Of a DNA stretch of 12,850 nucleotides, positions 1 to 7,561 are shown in pieces. The position numbers were made by a program, and so were the translations under genes. The notes beneath the pieces are model-generated. The model did not search any database. It was not told the origin of the DNA and saw only the letters and a program-made list of their open reading frames with translations. This DNA comes from CAZPUS01 sp964589825 (GTDB lineage Bacteria; Fibrobacterota; Chitinivibrionia; Chitinivibrionales; WJKA01). Position 1 is the stretch's first letter. The number at the start of each line of letters is the position of its first letter. The stretch lies in contig CAZPUS010000059.1 in the NCBI GenBank assembly GCA_964589825.1, positions 1 to 12,850 of the forward strand, written 5' to 3'.

Positions 1-536
1 ACCATCTGGTCCCCGTGACCGCCAAGTACCAATGCCGATACATCTTCGGGACGCACGTCCAGCTTTTCGGCGACGAAATAGCGAAAACGGGCCGAATCGA
101 GCACGCCGGCCTGTCCGATGATACGTGCCGGGCTGAAGCCGCTGGCACGAAGCACCGCCATGCAGATCACATCCAGCGGATTGGCCACCACCACGACCCG
201 TGCATCGGGGCAGTGTGTTTTCATATGATGCGACACATCGCGTGCAATACTCACATTGGTTTTGAGAAGATCCATGCGTTCCATGCCGGGCTTTCGCGGA
301 ATGCCGGCAGTGTGGATCACCACATCCGCACCCGAAAGCGCGCTGAAATCCTCACTCCCCTCGACCTGAACACCAAAACCGAGTACCGGTGCCGCTTCCA
401 TGATATCGAGCGCTTTTCCCCTGGCAAGACCCTCCACCACATCGACCATGACCACATCTGCGATATCCTGCTGCGCGCAATAGAGCGCCGCGGTGGCGCC
501 GACCTGTCCCGCCCCGACAATTGCAATTTTACTCAT
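1..536 (-). CDS. mdh: Malate dehydrogenase, N-terminal 178 residues (runs off left edge)
   Basis: Reading leftwards from the ATG at 536, this frame gives the N-terminal part of an NAD-dependent malate dehydrogenase of the LDH-like bacterial type, the cytoplasmic TCA enzyme interconverting malate and oxaloacetate. Visible hallmarks: the Rossmann glycine motif GAGQVGAT (residues 8-15); an acidic residue at the end of the second strand (D32) as expected for NAD; the mobile loop IPRKPGMERMDLL (79-91) with substrate-binding arginines R81 and R87; VANP (117-120); LDSAR (146-150); and LGGHGD (171-176) with the catalytic histidine H174. About 310 residues are usual, so some 130 lie outside the window. 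A clean SD (AAAGGAG) ends 8 nt before the ATG and fixes the start. An IS256-like remnant lies upstream, transcribed away from it. No clear promoter was identified. The lactate dehydrogenase alternative is less likely given the RKPGM loop. Confidence 0.95.
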   Translation of the reverse strand, partial: MSKIAIVGAGQVGATAALYCAQQDIADVVMVDVVEGLARGKALDIMEAAPVLGFGVQVEGSEDFSALSGADVVIHTAGIPRKPGMERMDLLKTNVSIARDVSHHMKTHCPDARVVVVANPLDVICMAVLRASGFSPARIIGQAGVLDSARFRYFVAEKLDVRPEDVSALVLGGHGDQM

Positions 537-662
537 GAGATATACTCCTTTATGCGTGGTAATTGACGTGCATGCAACACGGCGTCCGGATTTTCGAAAG
601 AACGCCTCTATGTTTCCTGCACCGAGTTATTTTCAAAAGGTGTGTATGATCGGAGATAAAGA

Positions 663-732
663 CATGGCATATCCGGAAGTATTTTTAAATTTTCACAAAA
701 AAACCAAAAACTTCCAAGGAGGATATGCCATG
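663..732 (+). promoter_or_regulatory. Inverted repeat covering the SD and ATG of an IS256-like transposase
   Basis: CATGGCATATCC (663-674) is the exact reverse complement of GGATATGCCATG (721-732). The pairing continues with GGAAGT (675-680) against ACTTCC (710-715), leaving AAGGA (716-720) as a bulge and an AT-rich loop of about 29 nt. The right arm contains the last two bases of the SD (AAGGAGG, 716-722) and the whole ATG (730-732). In RNA this fold would hide the start codon and part of the SD. Fold-back sequestration of transposase starts in read-through transcripts is known for IS10 and IS50. That this repeat does the same is inference. Confidence 0.6.
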
Positions 733-1062
733 TGCAGGAAAAATAGTAAAACGGACCCCGTAGGCATTGATTTTGACCCCACTTCATTTTCTCTTGACGG
801 GATTGCCCCTTTGGGTGCACAAAAGATTTTATGTATGGCAATGAAGGCAGAGGTGAATATGCATATAGAGCAATGGCAGCATGTGAAGGATGAGCATTGA
901 CGGCCCGCAGTGGTTCGCCACGGGTATCAGCCGGAGCGTGATATTACCATTGGTAATGGCCGGATCGCCGTAAAGGTACCCCGTACACGCACGCGTAGAG
1001 AGGATGTGCCGAATTTTTCGAGCACTCTTGTGCCCAACGTAGTCCTACGGTTTCAATAGGGC
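730..1062 (+). pseudogene. IS256/mutator-like transposase, N-terminal remnant with nonsense codon
   Basis: The frame starts at an ATG with a strong SD (AAGGAGG, 7-nt spacer). It encodes a segment like the N-terminus of IS256-family DDE transposases: GAQKILCMAMKAEV near residue 34, then MHIEQWQHVKDEH, a TGA stop at 898-900, and in the same frame RPAVVRHGYQPERDITIGNG followed by KVPRTRTRREDV and FSSTLVP. The family pattern at the stop is DE-G-R, so TGA most simply arose from GGA by one G-to-T change. After STLVP the frame loses resemblance and ends at 1060-1062. Family members are about 400 residues; only about 110 codons remain, with no catalytic acidic residue. It is a dead fragment whose boundaries cannot be placed exactly. 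I found no convincing terminal inverted repeats or target duplication. Confidence 0.8.
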
Positions 1063-1084
1063 GGAAATATAGTCAATCGCCTTC

Positions 1085-1119
1085 GAGTCTCCCCTTCGTT
1101 TTATTATCGGGGGAGTCTC
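1085..1119. repeat. Imperfect inverted repeat downstream of the PKD protein gene
   Basis: GAGTCTCCCC (1085-1094) and GGGGAGTCTC (1110-1119) can pair over 9 of 10 positions with one central mismatch and a 15-nt loop. It lies between the IS256-like remnant and the stop codon of the minus-strand PKD protein gene, about 130 nt past that stop. No T-run follows on either strand, so it is not a standard intrinsic terminator. It may be a weak terminator, an RNA-stabilising hairpin or a leftover of mobile DNA. Confidence 0.4.
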
Positions 1120-1250
1120 CACTTCGAAGCTATTTCCCCTGTAGGAAAAACAGAATACCCGGGAAAGAAAAACTCCTCTCTGTTATCGACACACCAACAC
1201 AACTACTCGCATACACTGGCAAGAACAACTAAAACAAGAAGTAGTATATG

Positions 1251-3926
1251 CTACTTGATCAGCAATTTTTGTGTGGGGTATCTATGTCCGTTCATCGATA
1301 TTGGTGTTACGATGTACATTCCCCCACCGAGACTCTTACGGATACTCTGTGAAATACGAGTGCTTGGAGAAGACGTGGGAAGAATAAATTGTGCAACACA
1401 TCTGCCGCATATATCATAGACACGATAATGTGTAGTGTAAGAGACTGGTTTCGTATTCCCTGTCAACGTGTTGCCGGCATGCAACTGGATATTTTCATAA
1501 TCATAGGATCCCGGAATAATCTGAATGCCGCTGACAAACCAAGTAGGATAGGATCCACTCCCCCGCCGAAAAATAAAATTCATCTGTTCGTCACTTACCG
1601 AAACGGTAAAAACATCCGCTTGTGATTTCCCCTTTCCTGTGGAAGAGCCTTCCACTGATACACTCGTTATTTTTTCTTTTCCCTCAACTTCTACCCCATT
1701 GAATGAGCGGCTATATTTCTGCATAAAATGCATCAGTACGGTATACATCCCATCGGGGACATCCACCATAAATTCACCGTCAAATCTGGATCCATCAGCG
1801 TACTTTGAAAACCCGACAGCATCCCCGGTCAATTCGTTATTCCATTGGAAATTCCAATCACCGGTCCCCACATCGTCGTTGATTTTTTTAAACCCATATC
1901 CCTTTGCAGACGTATATTCTTCAGCACCAACCGCACTGAATCCATCAACAATATTTCGATCGGTTTTCCCGAAATCAAATCGTTTCGCTTTACTTTCATC
2001 TTCGGAAATCATGATAAACTCCTCATGTCGATCTCCCCCGGCCATGTTGTCCTGCACATGAAGTATCGGCTTGTACACCCCCGGTTTTTCAAATGTAAAC
2101 GACGGCATCTTCAACGAACTCTGATTTTCCCGGTCGAAATACCACCGATATTTCAGCTCTTCGATACTGTCATTCGGATCTATCGTTGAGCTGCCGTCAA
2201 ACGATATCCTGATTGGAGCCTGCCCTGCTCTGGGGGTAAAGGTATAATACGCTTTCGGTGGTCCGAACAACAACAGTTTCTGGTCCCAGCCTCCGTTCTC
2301 ATCGATAACGGTTAGTGAAATGCGGTGGTTTTTGTCTATTGGCGATGGATACGTATAGGAGGAAATTTCATTAAAAGCCCATGAATCACCATCGTTAAAA
2401 CTCCAGGCATATTCCAACACATCTCCATCAGCATCGCTGGATAACGATGCATCGAATTCCAGCTGTGTACCCGACACCTGACTGGTGGTAAATTCTGCCA
2501 CAGGAGGTGTATTTGAGGGATCCCCGTCACTGTCCTCTATGAGGCTGAAAAAACCATCCTGTTTACCGGACAAGGCTTTTTGCAACGGCTCTCGCGTATA
2601 CAGGGAGTACCCGTGAGTCTCCATTACCGCACCGCAGGAGAAAATTTTCTGCGAGCCGGAACTGTTTTCCGAGAGTGCGATACTGTGAGTAATACCCCGC
2701 CCGATTCGTCCACAGTATAACCGTTGCGATAGATCCGCCTTAATAATAAGCAAATATGCCCCTCCCGTATAGCCACCGGTTGGATCGAAGGTGAGCGGCA
2801 GCCCCGATGCGGATGCACCACAGAGATAGATATTACCCTCGCTGTCGACTTCAATAGCACCGTTTCTGATAAACACAGTGTTCCCTCTTCCATTGTCAAG
2901 ACGCGTGGTAAAGTACTGACCTTTGATATAGTCACCGGTGGACGGTTCGTATTGGCCATAAAACACGCTGGGTTCGGTTCCTGTGTTAGAGTTCTGATTA
3001 TACAAGTCCCCGGCTGCCACAGTGACATTTATCATTACATCGTGAGGATCATTATCAAATACATAATTGCCCCCATCAACCTCAAAGGCCATATAAAGAT
3101 TGCCGTTCTGCCCAACCGTAACACGCTGCCCGCGGGCATCAGCCATATTGCTTCCATTGGCATTCAATTCGCTGGCTGAATAGTTGTACCCCTCATATTT
3201 CACCGTACCGTCGTAGCTCCTTCCCTGAAACGCAGGCACATCGACCGGATATGAATTCTGGCCATCATTGGCATGAATATTTTTAAATCCCAGCGACACT
3301 ACTGTCTGCGAGGCTTCATGTACGCATACATCTCGAGTATAGTGTGAGTTACCGCCGAATGAACCCAGCTCCTGATGCTGGGGCGAGAAAACATGTATAG
3401 TAGCTGCGGAGAGTTTCTGGCTGAGATTGTCGGTGTTGTCGCAGGTTAAAACGGCGAAATAGCCTGAGGGCCCGGCATCGACCCGGTGCACCGGTTTGTC
3501 GAAAGTCTCTTCAAAATGAACATGTTCCGCCTGTGCATCAAGAATGATGACCCCCTCTTCCATGGCGGCGCAGTATATGTTGTCCTCGCTATCGATACTC
3601 ATATCGACGACTTTATCGGCGATACGGGTAATTGAAAGGACTGTGGTAGCGTCCGCCGAAAGATGCACGACAGCCCCGCTGCTTGTCGCGGTTGCACCGT
3701 TGAGTAGTGTCGCTGTAACGCCATCAACGGTTTTGTCGCCGATACAGCCTGCCATAACAATAGTACCGTCCGAAATAATCGCCGAACCGTACACGGCTTC
3801 GTTATCACCACTGCCACCGAAATGACTCGAAACATCGATACTATGCGCATTCGTGCCGGCAATCAGAAATCGAGCGGCAAGAAAAAAGATGGATGCGGTC
3901 GTATATACAATTTTTCCGGCATGCAT
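1251..3926 (-). CDS. Secreted propeller/PKD/galactose-binding-like protein with T9SS-type sorting tail
   Basis: This 891-residue protein is probably exported across the outer membrane and kept at the surface or released. Layout: signal peptide (about 1-28, hydrophobic core ASIFFLAARFLIAG); a region to about residue 460 with propeller-like strands such as IDSEDNIYCA, VGQNGNLYMA and VDSEGNIYLCGA, resembling SBBP/NHL repeats; two PKD-like domains (about 474-550, PPVAEF to LTVIDENGG, and about 557-643); a domain starting FDFGKTDRNIVDGF with AKGYGF (about 648-808), like the galactose-binding domain of carbohydrate esterases and lyases; and a C-terminal domain (about 835-891) with YDICGRCV, GGGMYIV and a final KLLIK, like T9SS type A sorting signals. 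No catalytic motif is evident, so a binding or adhesive role is likelier. The ATG at 3926 was chosen over an upstream one at 3989 because AAAGGAG (3936-3942) lies 9 nt before it and the signal peptide begins there; the longer frame would run into the IS. The gene is cut off from its upstream region by an ISL3-type insertion ending at 3951. Confidence 0.85.
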   Translation of the reverse strand: MHAGKIVYTTASIFFLAARFLIAGTNAHSIDVSSHFGGSGDNEAVYGSAIISDGTIVMAGCIGDKTVDGVTATLLNGATATSSGAVVHLSADATTVLSITRIADKVVDMSIDSEDNIYCAAMEEGVIILDAQAEHVHFEETFDKPVHRVDAGPSGYFAVLTCDNTDNLSQKLSAATIHVFSPQHQELGSFGGNSHYTRDVCVHEASQTVVSLGFKNIHANDGQNSYPVDVPAFQGRSYDGTVKYEGYNYSASELNANGSNMADARGQRVTVGQNGNLYMAFEVDGGNYVFDNDPHDVMINVTVAAGDLYNQNSNTGTEPSVFYGQYEPSTGDYIKGQYFTTRLDNGRGNTVFIRNGAIEVDSEGNIYLCGASASGLPLTFDPTGGYTGGAYLLIIKADLSQRLYCGRIGRGITHSIALSENSSGSQKIFSCGAVMETHGYSLYTREPLQKALSGKQDGFFSLIEDSDGDPSNTPPVAEFTTSQVSGTQLEFDASLSSDADGDVLEYAWSFNDGDSWAFNEISSYTYPSPIDKNHRISLTVIDENGGWDQKLLLFGPPKAYYTFTPRAGQAPIRISFDGSSTIDPNDSIEELKYRWYFDRENQSSLKMPSFTFEKPGVYKPILHVQDNMAGGDRHEEFIMISEDESKAKRFDFGKTDRNIVDGFSAVGAEEYTSAKGYGFKKINDDVGTGDWNFQWNNELTGDAVGFSKYADGSRFDGEFMVDVPDGMYTVLMHFMQKYSRSFNGVEVEGKEKITSVSVEGSSTGKGKSQADVFTVSVSDEQMNFIFRRGSGSYPTWFVSGIQIIPGSYDYENIQLHAGNTLTGNTKPVSYTTHYRVYDICGRCVAQFILPTSSPSTRISQSIRKSLGGGMYIVTPISMNGHRYPTQKLLIK

Positions 3927-3942
3927 TGAAGTCTTCTCCTTT

Positions 3943-3950
3943 GTTTTTAG
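3943..3950. repeat. Left copy of 8-bp target-site duplication
   Basis: GTTTTTAG here matches GTTTATAG at 4902-4909 at 7 of 8 positions. The two copies directly abut the outer ends of the inverted repeats, and 8 bp is the duplication length known for ISL3 elements. This copy also directly abuts the SD (3936-3942) of the downstream minus-strand gene. Confidence 0.75.
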
Positions 3951-3974
3951 GGTTCTACCTCGATTTGAGTGGAT
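3951..3974. repeat. Left terminal inverted repeat of the ISL3 element
   Basis: This end pairs with the reverse complement of 4878-4901 at 20 of 24 positions. The innermost 13 bases and the outermost 6 are identical, with four mismatches at positions 7 and 9-11. It contains the transposase stop codon. Confidence 0.88.
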
Positions 3975-4800
3975 GAATGTGTAATCCACCGCATGCGAGG
4001 AAAATGATATTCTTTAACATAGTGACACTTTTATAGCAATATGCTCTTTTTGTATACACGGGAATTTTCGAATTAATGCCTTCTGAACGAGCATTTGTAA
4101 CAGGATAATTGATATAGTTGATTATACCGTACCAGTATTTTTTAAGCATATAAGCCACACGTTTTACCGGGGCTGATCCGCTGTGGATGGCTGTGCGGTA
4201 CCATTTATCAACAAACTGTGCCGCCCAGCCGGTGGTACAATTGTGCCAGAAGTGACTGAAAAGCTCTTTAAGGGCATAGGCTCGTGCGGCTTTTACGTCA
4301 CTGTTTTTAAGCTCGTTGAAAGTCTGTTGTTGGCACACTGAGAGGTTTTCTTTATTCTTTAGCCACAGATACTTTGTGTGTTTCAAGATCCCATTTCCTT
4401 GCTCCATCCGATAGGTCTTCTGAACGTCCGAGAGCGACATTACCATACATGCATCAAGTATTTGCTGCGCAAGAGAGTGGGTAATGCGCATAAAAATCTG
4501 TGCCCACGGGATCGTGACCTGACTGACACAACCGCACTGCACACAACTGACACGGGGAACGTCGGCTTTTAGCACTGTCATAAATTCACAAAGGTCCTTG
4601 TGGCGCCATGTTCTTGTTTTATGGTCGTGAATATGCGTGTACTCGGTACGACCGCATTTTTTGCAATGAAACTGCAGAGGTGTGGCGTATTGCAATGTCA
4701 CACACACCGTTTCTTCTTTAGTATTCAAATCAACATCGCAGATGTGCCAGCTTGAATCTTCCAGGCCATGAACAACAGAAAGCAGTTTTTTCGTATCCAT
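3955..4800 (-). CDS. ISL3-family transposase lacking its central catalytic segment
   Basis: An uninterrupted 281-residue frame; ISL3 transposases are usually about 400. The N-terminal zinc-ribbon DNA-binding region is present, with CKKC (46-49) and CVQC (86-89), and RTWRHKDL (63-70) and VPRVSC (81-86) as in the family. The C-terminal half is also present: HTKYLWLKNKENLS (141-154), VKRVAYMLKKY (212-222), and NARSEGINSKI (236-246) with the expected catalytic glutamate E240. What is missing is the stretch between about residues 128 and 137 (nucleotides about 4390-4418), which in relatives holds both catalytic aspartates. The join is in frame. The product should bind the element's ends but not cut DNA, so it could act as a competitor of the intact enzyme (inference). 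The SD before the ATG is weak. Its orientation matches the downstream PKD protein gene. Confidence 0.88.
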   Translation of the reverse strand: MDTKKLLSVVHGLEDSSWHICDVDLNTKEETVCVTLQYATPLQFHCKKCGRTEYTHIHDHKTRTWRHKDLCEFMTVLKADVPRVSCVQCGCVSQVTIPWAQIFMRITHSLAQQILDACMVMSLSDVQKTYRMEQGNGILKHTKYLWLKNKENLSVCQQQTFNELKNSDVKAARAYALKELFSHFWHNCTTGWAAQFVDKWYRTAIHSGSAPVKRVAYMLKKYWYGIINYINYPVTNARSEGINSKIPVYTKRAYCYKSVTMLKNIIFLACGGLHIHPLKSR

Positions 4801-4877
4801 CTTAATGCGCTCTTTGTTGTTGTGAGTGATTGCAATTAAGATGGGGAATATACGTTTTTAAAAGAATTAAAATAACT

Positions 4878-4901
4878 ATCCACTCAAATCAGTGAAGAAC
4901 C
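4878..4901. repeat. Right terminal inverted repeat of the ISL3 element
   Basis: Reverse complement of 3951-3974 with 20/24 identity, including ATCCACTCAAATC (4878-4890) and AGAACC (4896-4901). It lies about 80 nt upstream of the transposase start, so the transposase promoter must lie within or just inside this end. A TATATT-like -10 is visible on the minus strand at about 4848-4853 without a convincing -35. Confidence 0.88.
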
Positions 4902-4909
4902 GTTTATAG
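4902..4909. repeat. Right copy of 8-bp target-site duplication
   Basis: GTTTATAG, differing at one base from GTTTTTAG at 3943-3950. Removing the IS plus one copy would place the AT-rich DNA at 4910-4940 directly upstream of the AAAGGAG of the PKD protein gene, which makes it the likely original promoter region. Confidence 0.75.
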
Positions 4910-5272
4910 TATGTTTTTATATTTTAAAAAACTCCCCACCCTGTGCTGCTGATACATCACGTTTTTATCCAGATGTCGGTGCATATAGGGGATTCCCTTT
5001 TCGCTGATTTCTATAACACTACGCCTGTCAAAAACATTGTTCCAGACAGAATATTCCTTTTTCACCAATGAAAACAAGGCCGTACGAGTTTTTGTGCGGG
5101 TTCATTTCGATTCAACCGCAGCCGCTGTATGTCGCGTTTATACCTGGTTACGAATGTGAGCCAAATCAGTATCTTTCAGCTGAACTAAGCGATTTTGTTC
5201 GCGAGATCTGTGCCAATCCATACTACTCTTGTATCCTCGATAATCATGATCTAACCAGCATAATAGTGCACA
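4910..5272. other. Gene-free spacer, probable ancestral upstream region of the PKD protein gene
   Basis: About 360 nt lie between the IS target duplication and the stop codon of the beta-helix gene. An 82-residue plus-strand frame (5068-5316) crosses it but has no signal peptide, recognisable motif or good SD, and its end overlaps the 3' end of the beta-helix gene; I do not call it. On the minus strand the last 30 nt before the IS are very AT-rich (AAAATATAAAAA) and could hold the original -10 of the PKD protein gene. No clear intrinsic terminator for the beta-helix gene is visible. Confidence 0.45.
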
Positions 5273-7561
5273 TTATTTGCTTGAAAAGTAGTTGTTTTCC
5301 GTATTGTAGTATTTGAGAATACAGACTGTTCGAGGTACACGGCTTATTTCGTGGATAAGCCTGTATGCATCGTGTTTATTTTCGTAACGTAAGTCAGCGA
5401 GGGACCTCCCGCTAGGGCTAAAAACCAGGACCCTGCGTGCCTCCCGGGGTACGAGCACGAATGAAGACATACGCACACAACCTGTCACTATTTTCTGAAC
5501 TGTAGCAGGTGCATTTACAGGGGCGTTAGCGCATGCGGCCACAGGATCTTTAACAGCACTTTTCCCCTGTTCTTGCTGAATGCGGGACATCCACCGCGCA
5601 ATCCAATCCGCCTCGGTGAGGTCGATCGTATTTCTACCGTATCTAATGTCCTGAAATGGCCCAGGTCGAGCGGTCGCCTCATCGGTAATATGATTTCCAA
5701 AAAAATCGCTATCCACATCTTCAAGAGGATAAATTCCCTGCGAGTTTTGATCAGGTAGATTGAGCATTAGCGTAAAACTTGTTGTATCGAGTTCCACAAA
5801 CATATCGGAACACATTCTGCTGTGCAAATCATTATTCATGTCGTATGCCTGCCAGAGTGCTTGCCATTGCTGTAATGTTAACTGGGCGGCAGGATAAGAA
5901 CCCGCAGATAGTGATAAGACGCCATCGGGGGCACTGGTGCCCAGATCCTCATAGACGTGCTCCAGCATACTAGACACATCGGAACCCCATGGGCCTTCTC
6001 CACCACAATATTTATTTACGTAAAATCGAGATGTGGTTGAATCGCCGTAATAAATGTTATAGTCGCTGATATTATCATACGCACGGGTATTACTACAATT
6101 TTCATAGGGGATGCTTATGGTTTTGTAATTAGCTATAAGTATATTATTGTATAACGAATTATGCACTGCCTCCGCAACACCGCGATCCGTCACTATCCGA
6201 ATGAATACCGCTTCGCCGGTGAGGCCCCACTGGTTACTGCCGTGGGTGCGGGCGATAAGATTATGGGAGGCGTCTACACCGGAGCCGTCCTGGATAAAAA
6301 TTCCCGCGTTTCGGTTGTACAATACCAAGTTGTTATCTACTTGTACCAGATTCGCTTTATTATACAGCTCAAAAAACATGCCTGTATAATTGCCGTATAC
6401 ATAATTCCGTGATACAGTCGCATTTTCATACCTGTTGTCGAGATAAATACCCGGCCCTTTATTGTTCAGTATCATATTTTTGCGTATAGTACCGCTTCTG
6501 AACACATGCATTTTGATACCGCAGGTTTCGGCTCCATCTACATCATAGCAATTATTACCCATTACCAGATTCTCTTCTATTACACAATGGGTAGCCAATA
6601 TGCCCATAATCGCGCCGCTACCGTTGTATAAAATGGCATTATGCCGAATTGTATTACCGGTGGTTGAATAGTAATTGCCATTATCCTTTTCTTCGATATC
6701 ACCGTCCGCTTCACGACCACAATCAATGCCGATTCCGGTCGCATAACGAATTGTATTGTTTTCAATGAGCCAATGGCTACCACTTCGGCACCCAAGTGCA
6801 CCTGCCTGTGCTCTTTTTTCATTACCCGAAAGATAAAAACCACTGGGGTATCTGTTACCGCAATGTTCCATGATAAAGCCGGATACAGTTATATAATCCA
6901 GGCCCCTTTTATGTGGTGCGAATATCCGTCGTCGTACAGTTATTTCTACCAATGCTTTTTGAGGATCTATCTCCGGGGGGAAATGCACATATATCGCAGC
7001 AGCCGTTGTATCGTAATACCAGGTTGAGGTCTTTGCAATCATCTCACTTTTCGTTTCCTTTTCCCAATAGCGTTCGTGATCAACGAATATTTGTCCCAGC
7101 GTATATTTCAGTTCGGCATCCTCGTGGTATCGAAGTTCGAATGTATTGCCGCCGTCAATATGTACCGAATCGGTAAAGAGATTTGCATCCGGATGAGAAC
7201 TATATATGGATTCATAGTCCGGATGCTTCTCCCATACAGGATCCCACACGTCTGAGCCCTTAATATATACGCTGTCGCCAGGTTTTGCCATGTACACGAT
7301 AGGTGCGTCTTTTATTCCTTGGCGTGGCGGAGCGACACGTTCCCTATATACACCGCCACGCACAAAGACGGTGTCGCCCGGATATGCATCCTTTGCAGCC
7401 CGTGTAATCGTTGCATAAGGTCGTGCGAAACTGCCCTCAAACGTATCACTGCCGTTTTCGGCGCATACATATATTTTTTGGGCTTTTATCTGAAAGATTA
7501 CTACGAATGTAAGGAAGAGGCATGCCCCAGGAAAAGCAGAAAGTAGCTTCGTCAAACGCAT
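5273..7561 (-). CDS. Secreted right-handed parallel beta-helix protein, likely polysaccharide-active
   Basis: A 762-residue protein with a signal peptide (1-27, probable cleavage after IKA). It opens with KIYVCAENGSDTFEGSFARP (29-48), ITRAAKDAYPGDTVFVRGGV and YRERV, the standard entry of pectate-lyase-like beta-helix proteins. PbH1-type coils follow from about 220 to 500: IENNTIRYATGIGID, IRHNAILYNGSGAI, IEENLVMGNN, IRKNMILNNKGPGIYLDN, VDNNLVLYNRNAGIFI. A motif ETCGIKMH (345-352) sits on one coil. The C-terminus (about 700-762) has VLVFSPSGRSLADLRY and CILKYYN, resembling a divergent T9SS-type sorting domain. Lyases, glycosidases and epimerases share this fold, and I cannot assign a catalytic pair or substrate. 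The ATG at 7561 was chosen because the signal peptide starts there and AAAGGA lies 8 nt upstream; the frame extends 92 codons further but that part has no protein-like character. It is divergent from the lipoprotein operon. Confidence 0.85.
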   Translation of the reverse strand: MRLTKLLSAFPGACLFLTFVVIFQIKAQKIYVCAENGSDTFEGSFARPYATITRAAKDAYPGDTVFVRGGVYRERVAPPRQGIKDAPIVYMAKPGDSVYIKGSDVWDPVWEKHPDYESIYSSHPDANLFTDSVHIDGGNTFELRYHEDAELKYTLGQIFVDHERYWEKETKSEMIAKTSTWYYDTTAAAIYVHFPPEIDPQKALVEITVRRRIFAPHKRGLDYITVSGFIMEHCGNRYPSGFYLSGNEKRAQAGALGCRSGSHWLIENNTIRYATGIGIDCGREADGDIEEKDNGNYYSTTGNTIRHNAILYNGSGAIMGILATHCVIEENLVMGNNCYDVDGAETCGIKMHVFRSGTIRKNMILNNKGPGIYLDNRYENATVSRNYVYGNYTGMFFELYNKANLVQVDNNLVLYNRNAGIFIQDGSGVDASHNLIARTHGSNQWGLTGEAVFIRIVTDRGVAEAVHNSLYNNILIANYKTISIPYENCSNTRAYDNISDYNIYYGDSTTSRFYVNKYCGGEGPWGSDVSSMLEHVYEDLGTSAPDGVLSLSAGSYPAAQLTLQQWQALWQAYDMNNDLHSRMCSDMFVELDTTSFTLMLNLPDQNSQGIYPLEDVDSDFFGNHITDEATARPGPFQDIRYGRNTIDLTEADWIARWMSRIQQEQGKSAVKDPVAACANAPVNAPATVQKIVTGCVRMSSFVLVPREARRVLVFSPSGRSLADLRYENKHDAYRLIHEISRVPRTVCILKYYNTENNYFSSK

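Larger units (their letters stand above)
3951..4901 (-). mobile_element. ISL3-family insertion sequence, internally deleted derivative (951 bp)
   Basis: The element is bounded by 24-bp imperfect inverted repeats (3951-3974 and 4878-4901, 20/24 identical; outer GGTTCT, inner 13-bp block GATTTGAGTGGAT perfect). It is flanked by a near-perfect 8-bp duplication. It carries one gene, an ISL3-type transposase reading leftwards whose TAG stop lies inside the left repeat. ISL3 elements are normally about 1.3-1.5 kb; the shortfall fits the missing centre of the transposase. With both ends intact it could still be moved by a full-length relative elsewhere in the genome (inference). The one mismatch in the duplication suggests the insertion is not brand new. 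Confidence 0.9.

Noticed and set aside
15..566. Plus-strand 183-residue open frame over the left edge
   Set aside because: It is the antisense shadow of the malate dehydrogenase gene, whose minus-strand translation carries all the expected family motifs.
1063..1250. Possible right end of the IS256-like element
   Set aside because: I compared it by eye with the region upstream of 730 and saw only scattered similarity, not a convincing terminal inverted repeat.
3927..3989. Longer start (ATG 3989) for the PKD protein
   Set aside because: It would begin inside the inserted ISL3 element and overlap its transposase. The ATG at 3926 has a good SD and directly precedes the signal peptide.
5258..5280. 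AT-rich near-palindrome around GTGCAC at the end of the beta-helix gene
   Set aside because: Short, imperfect and overlapping the stop codon; too weak to call a terminator or operator.
5068..5316. 82-residue plus-strand frame between the ISL3 element and the beta-helix gene
   Set aside because: No recognisable motif, poor SD, and its 3' end overlaps the beta-helix gene on the other strand. Not supportable as a gene.
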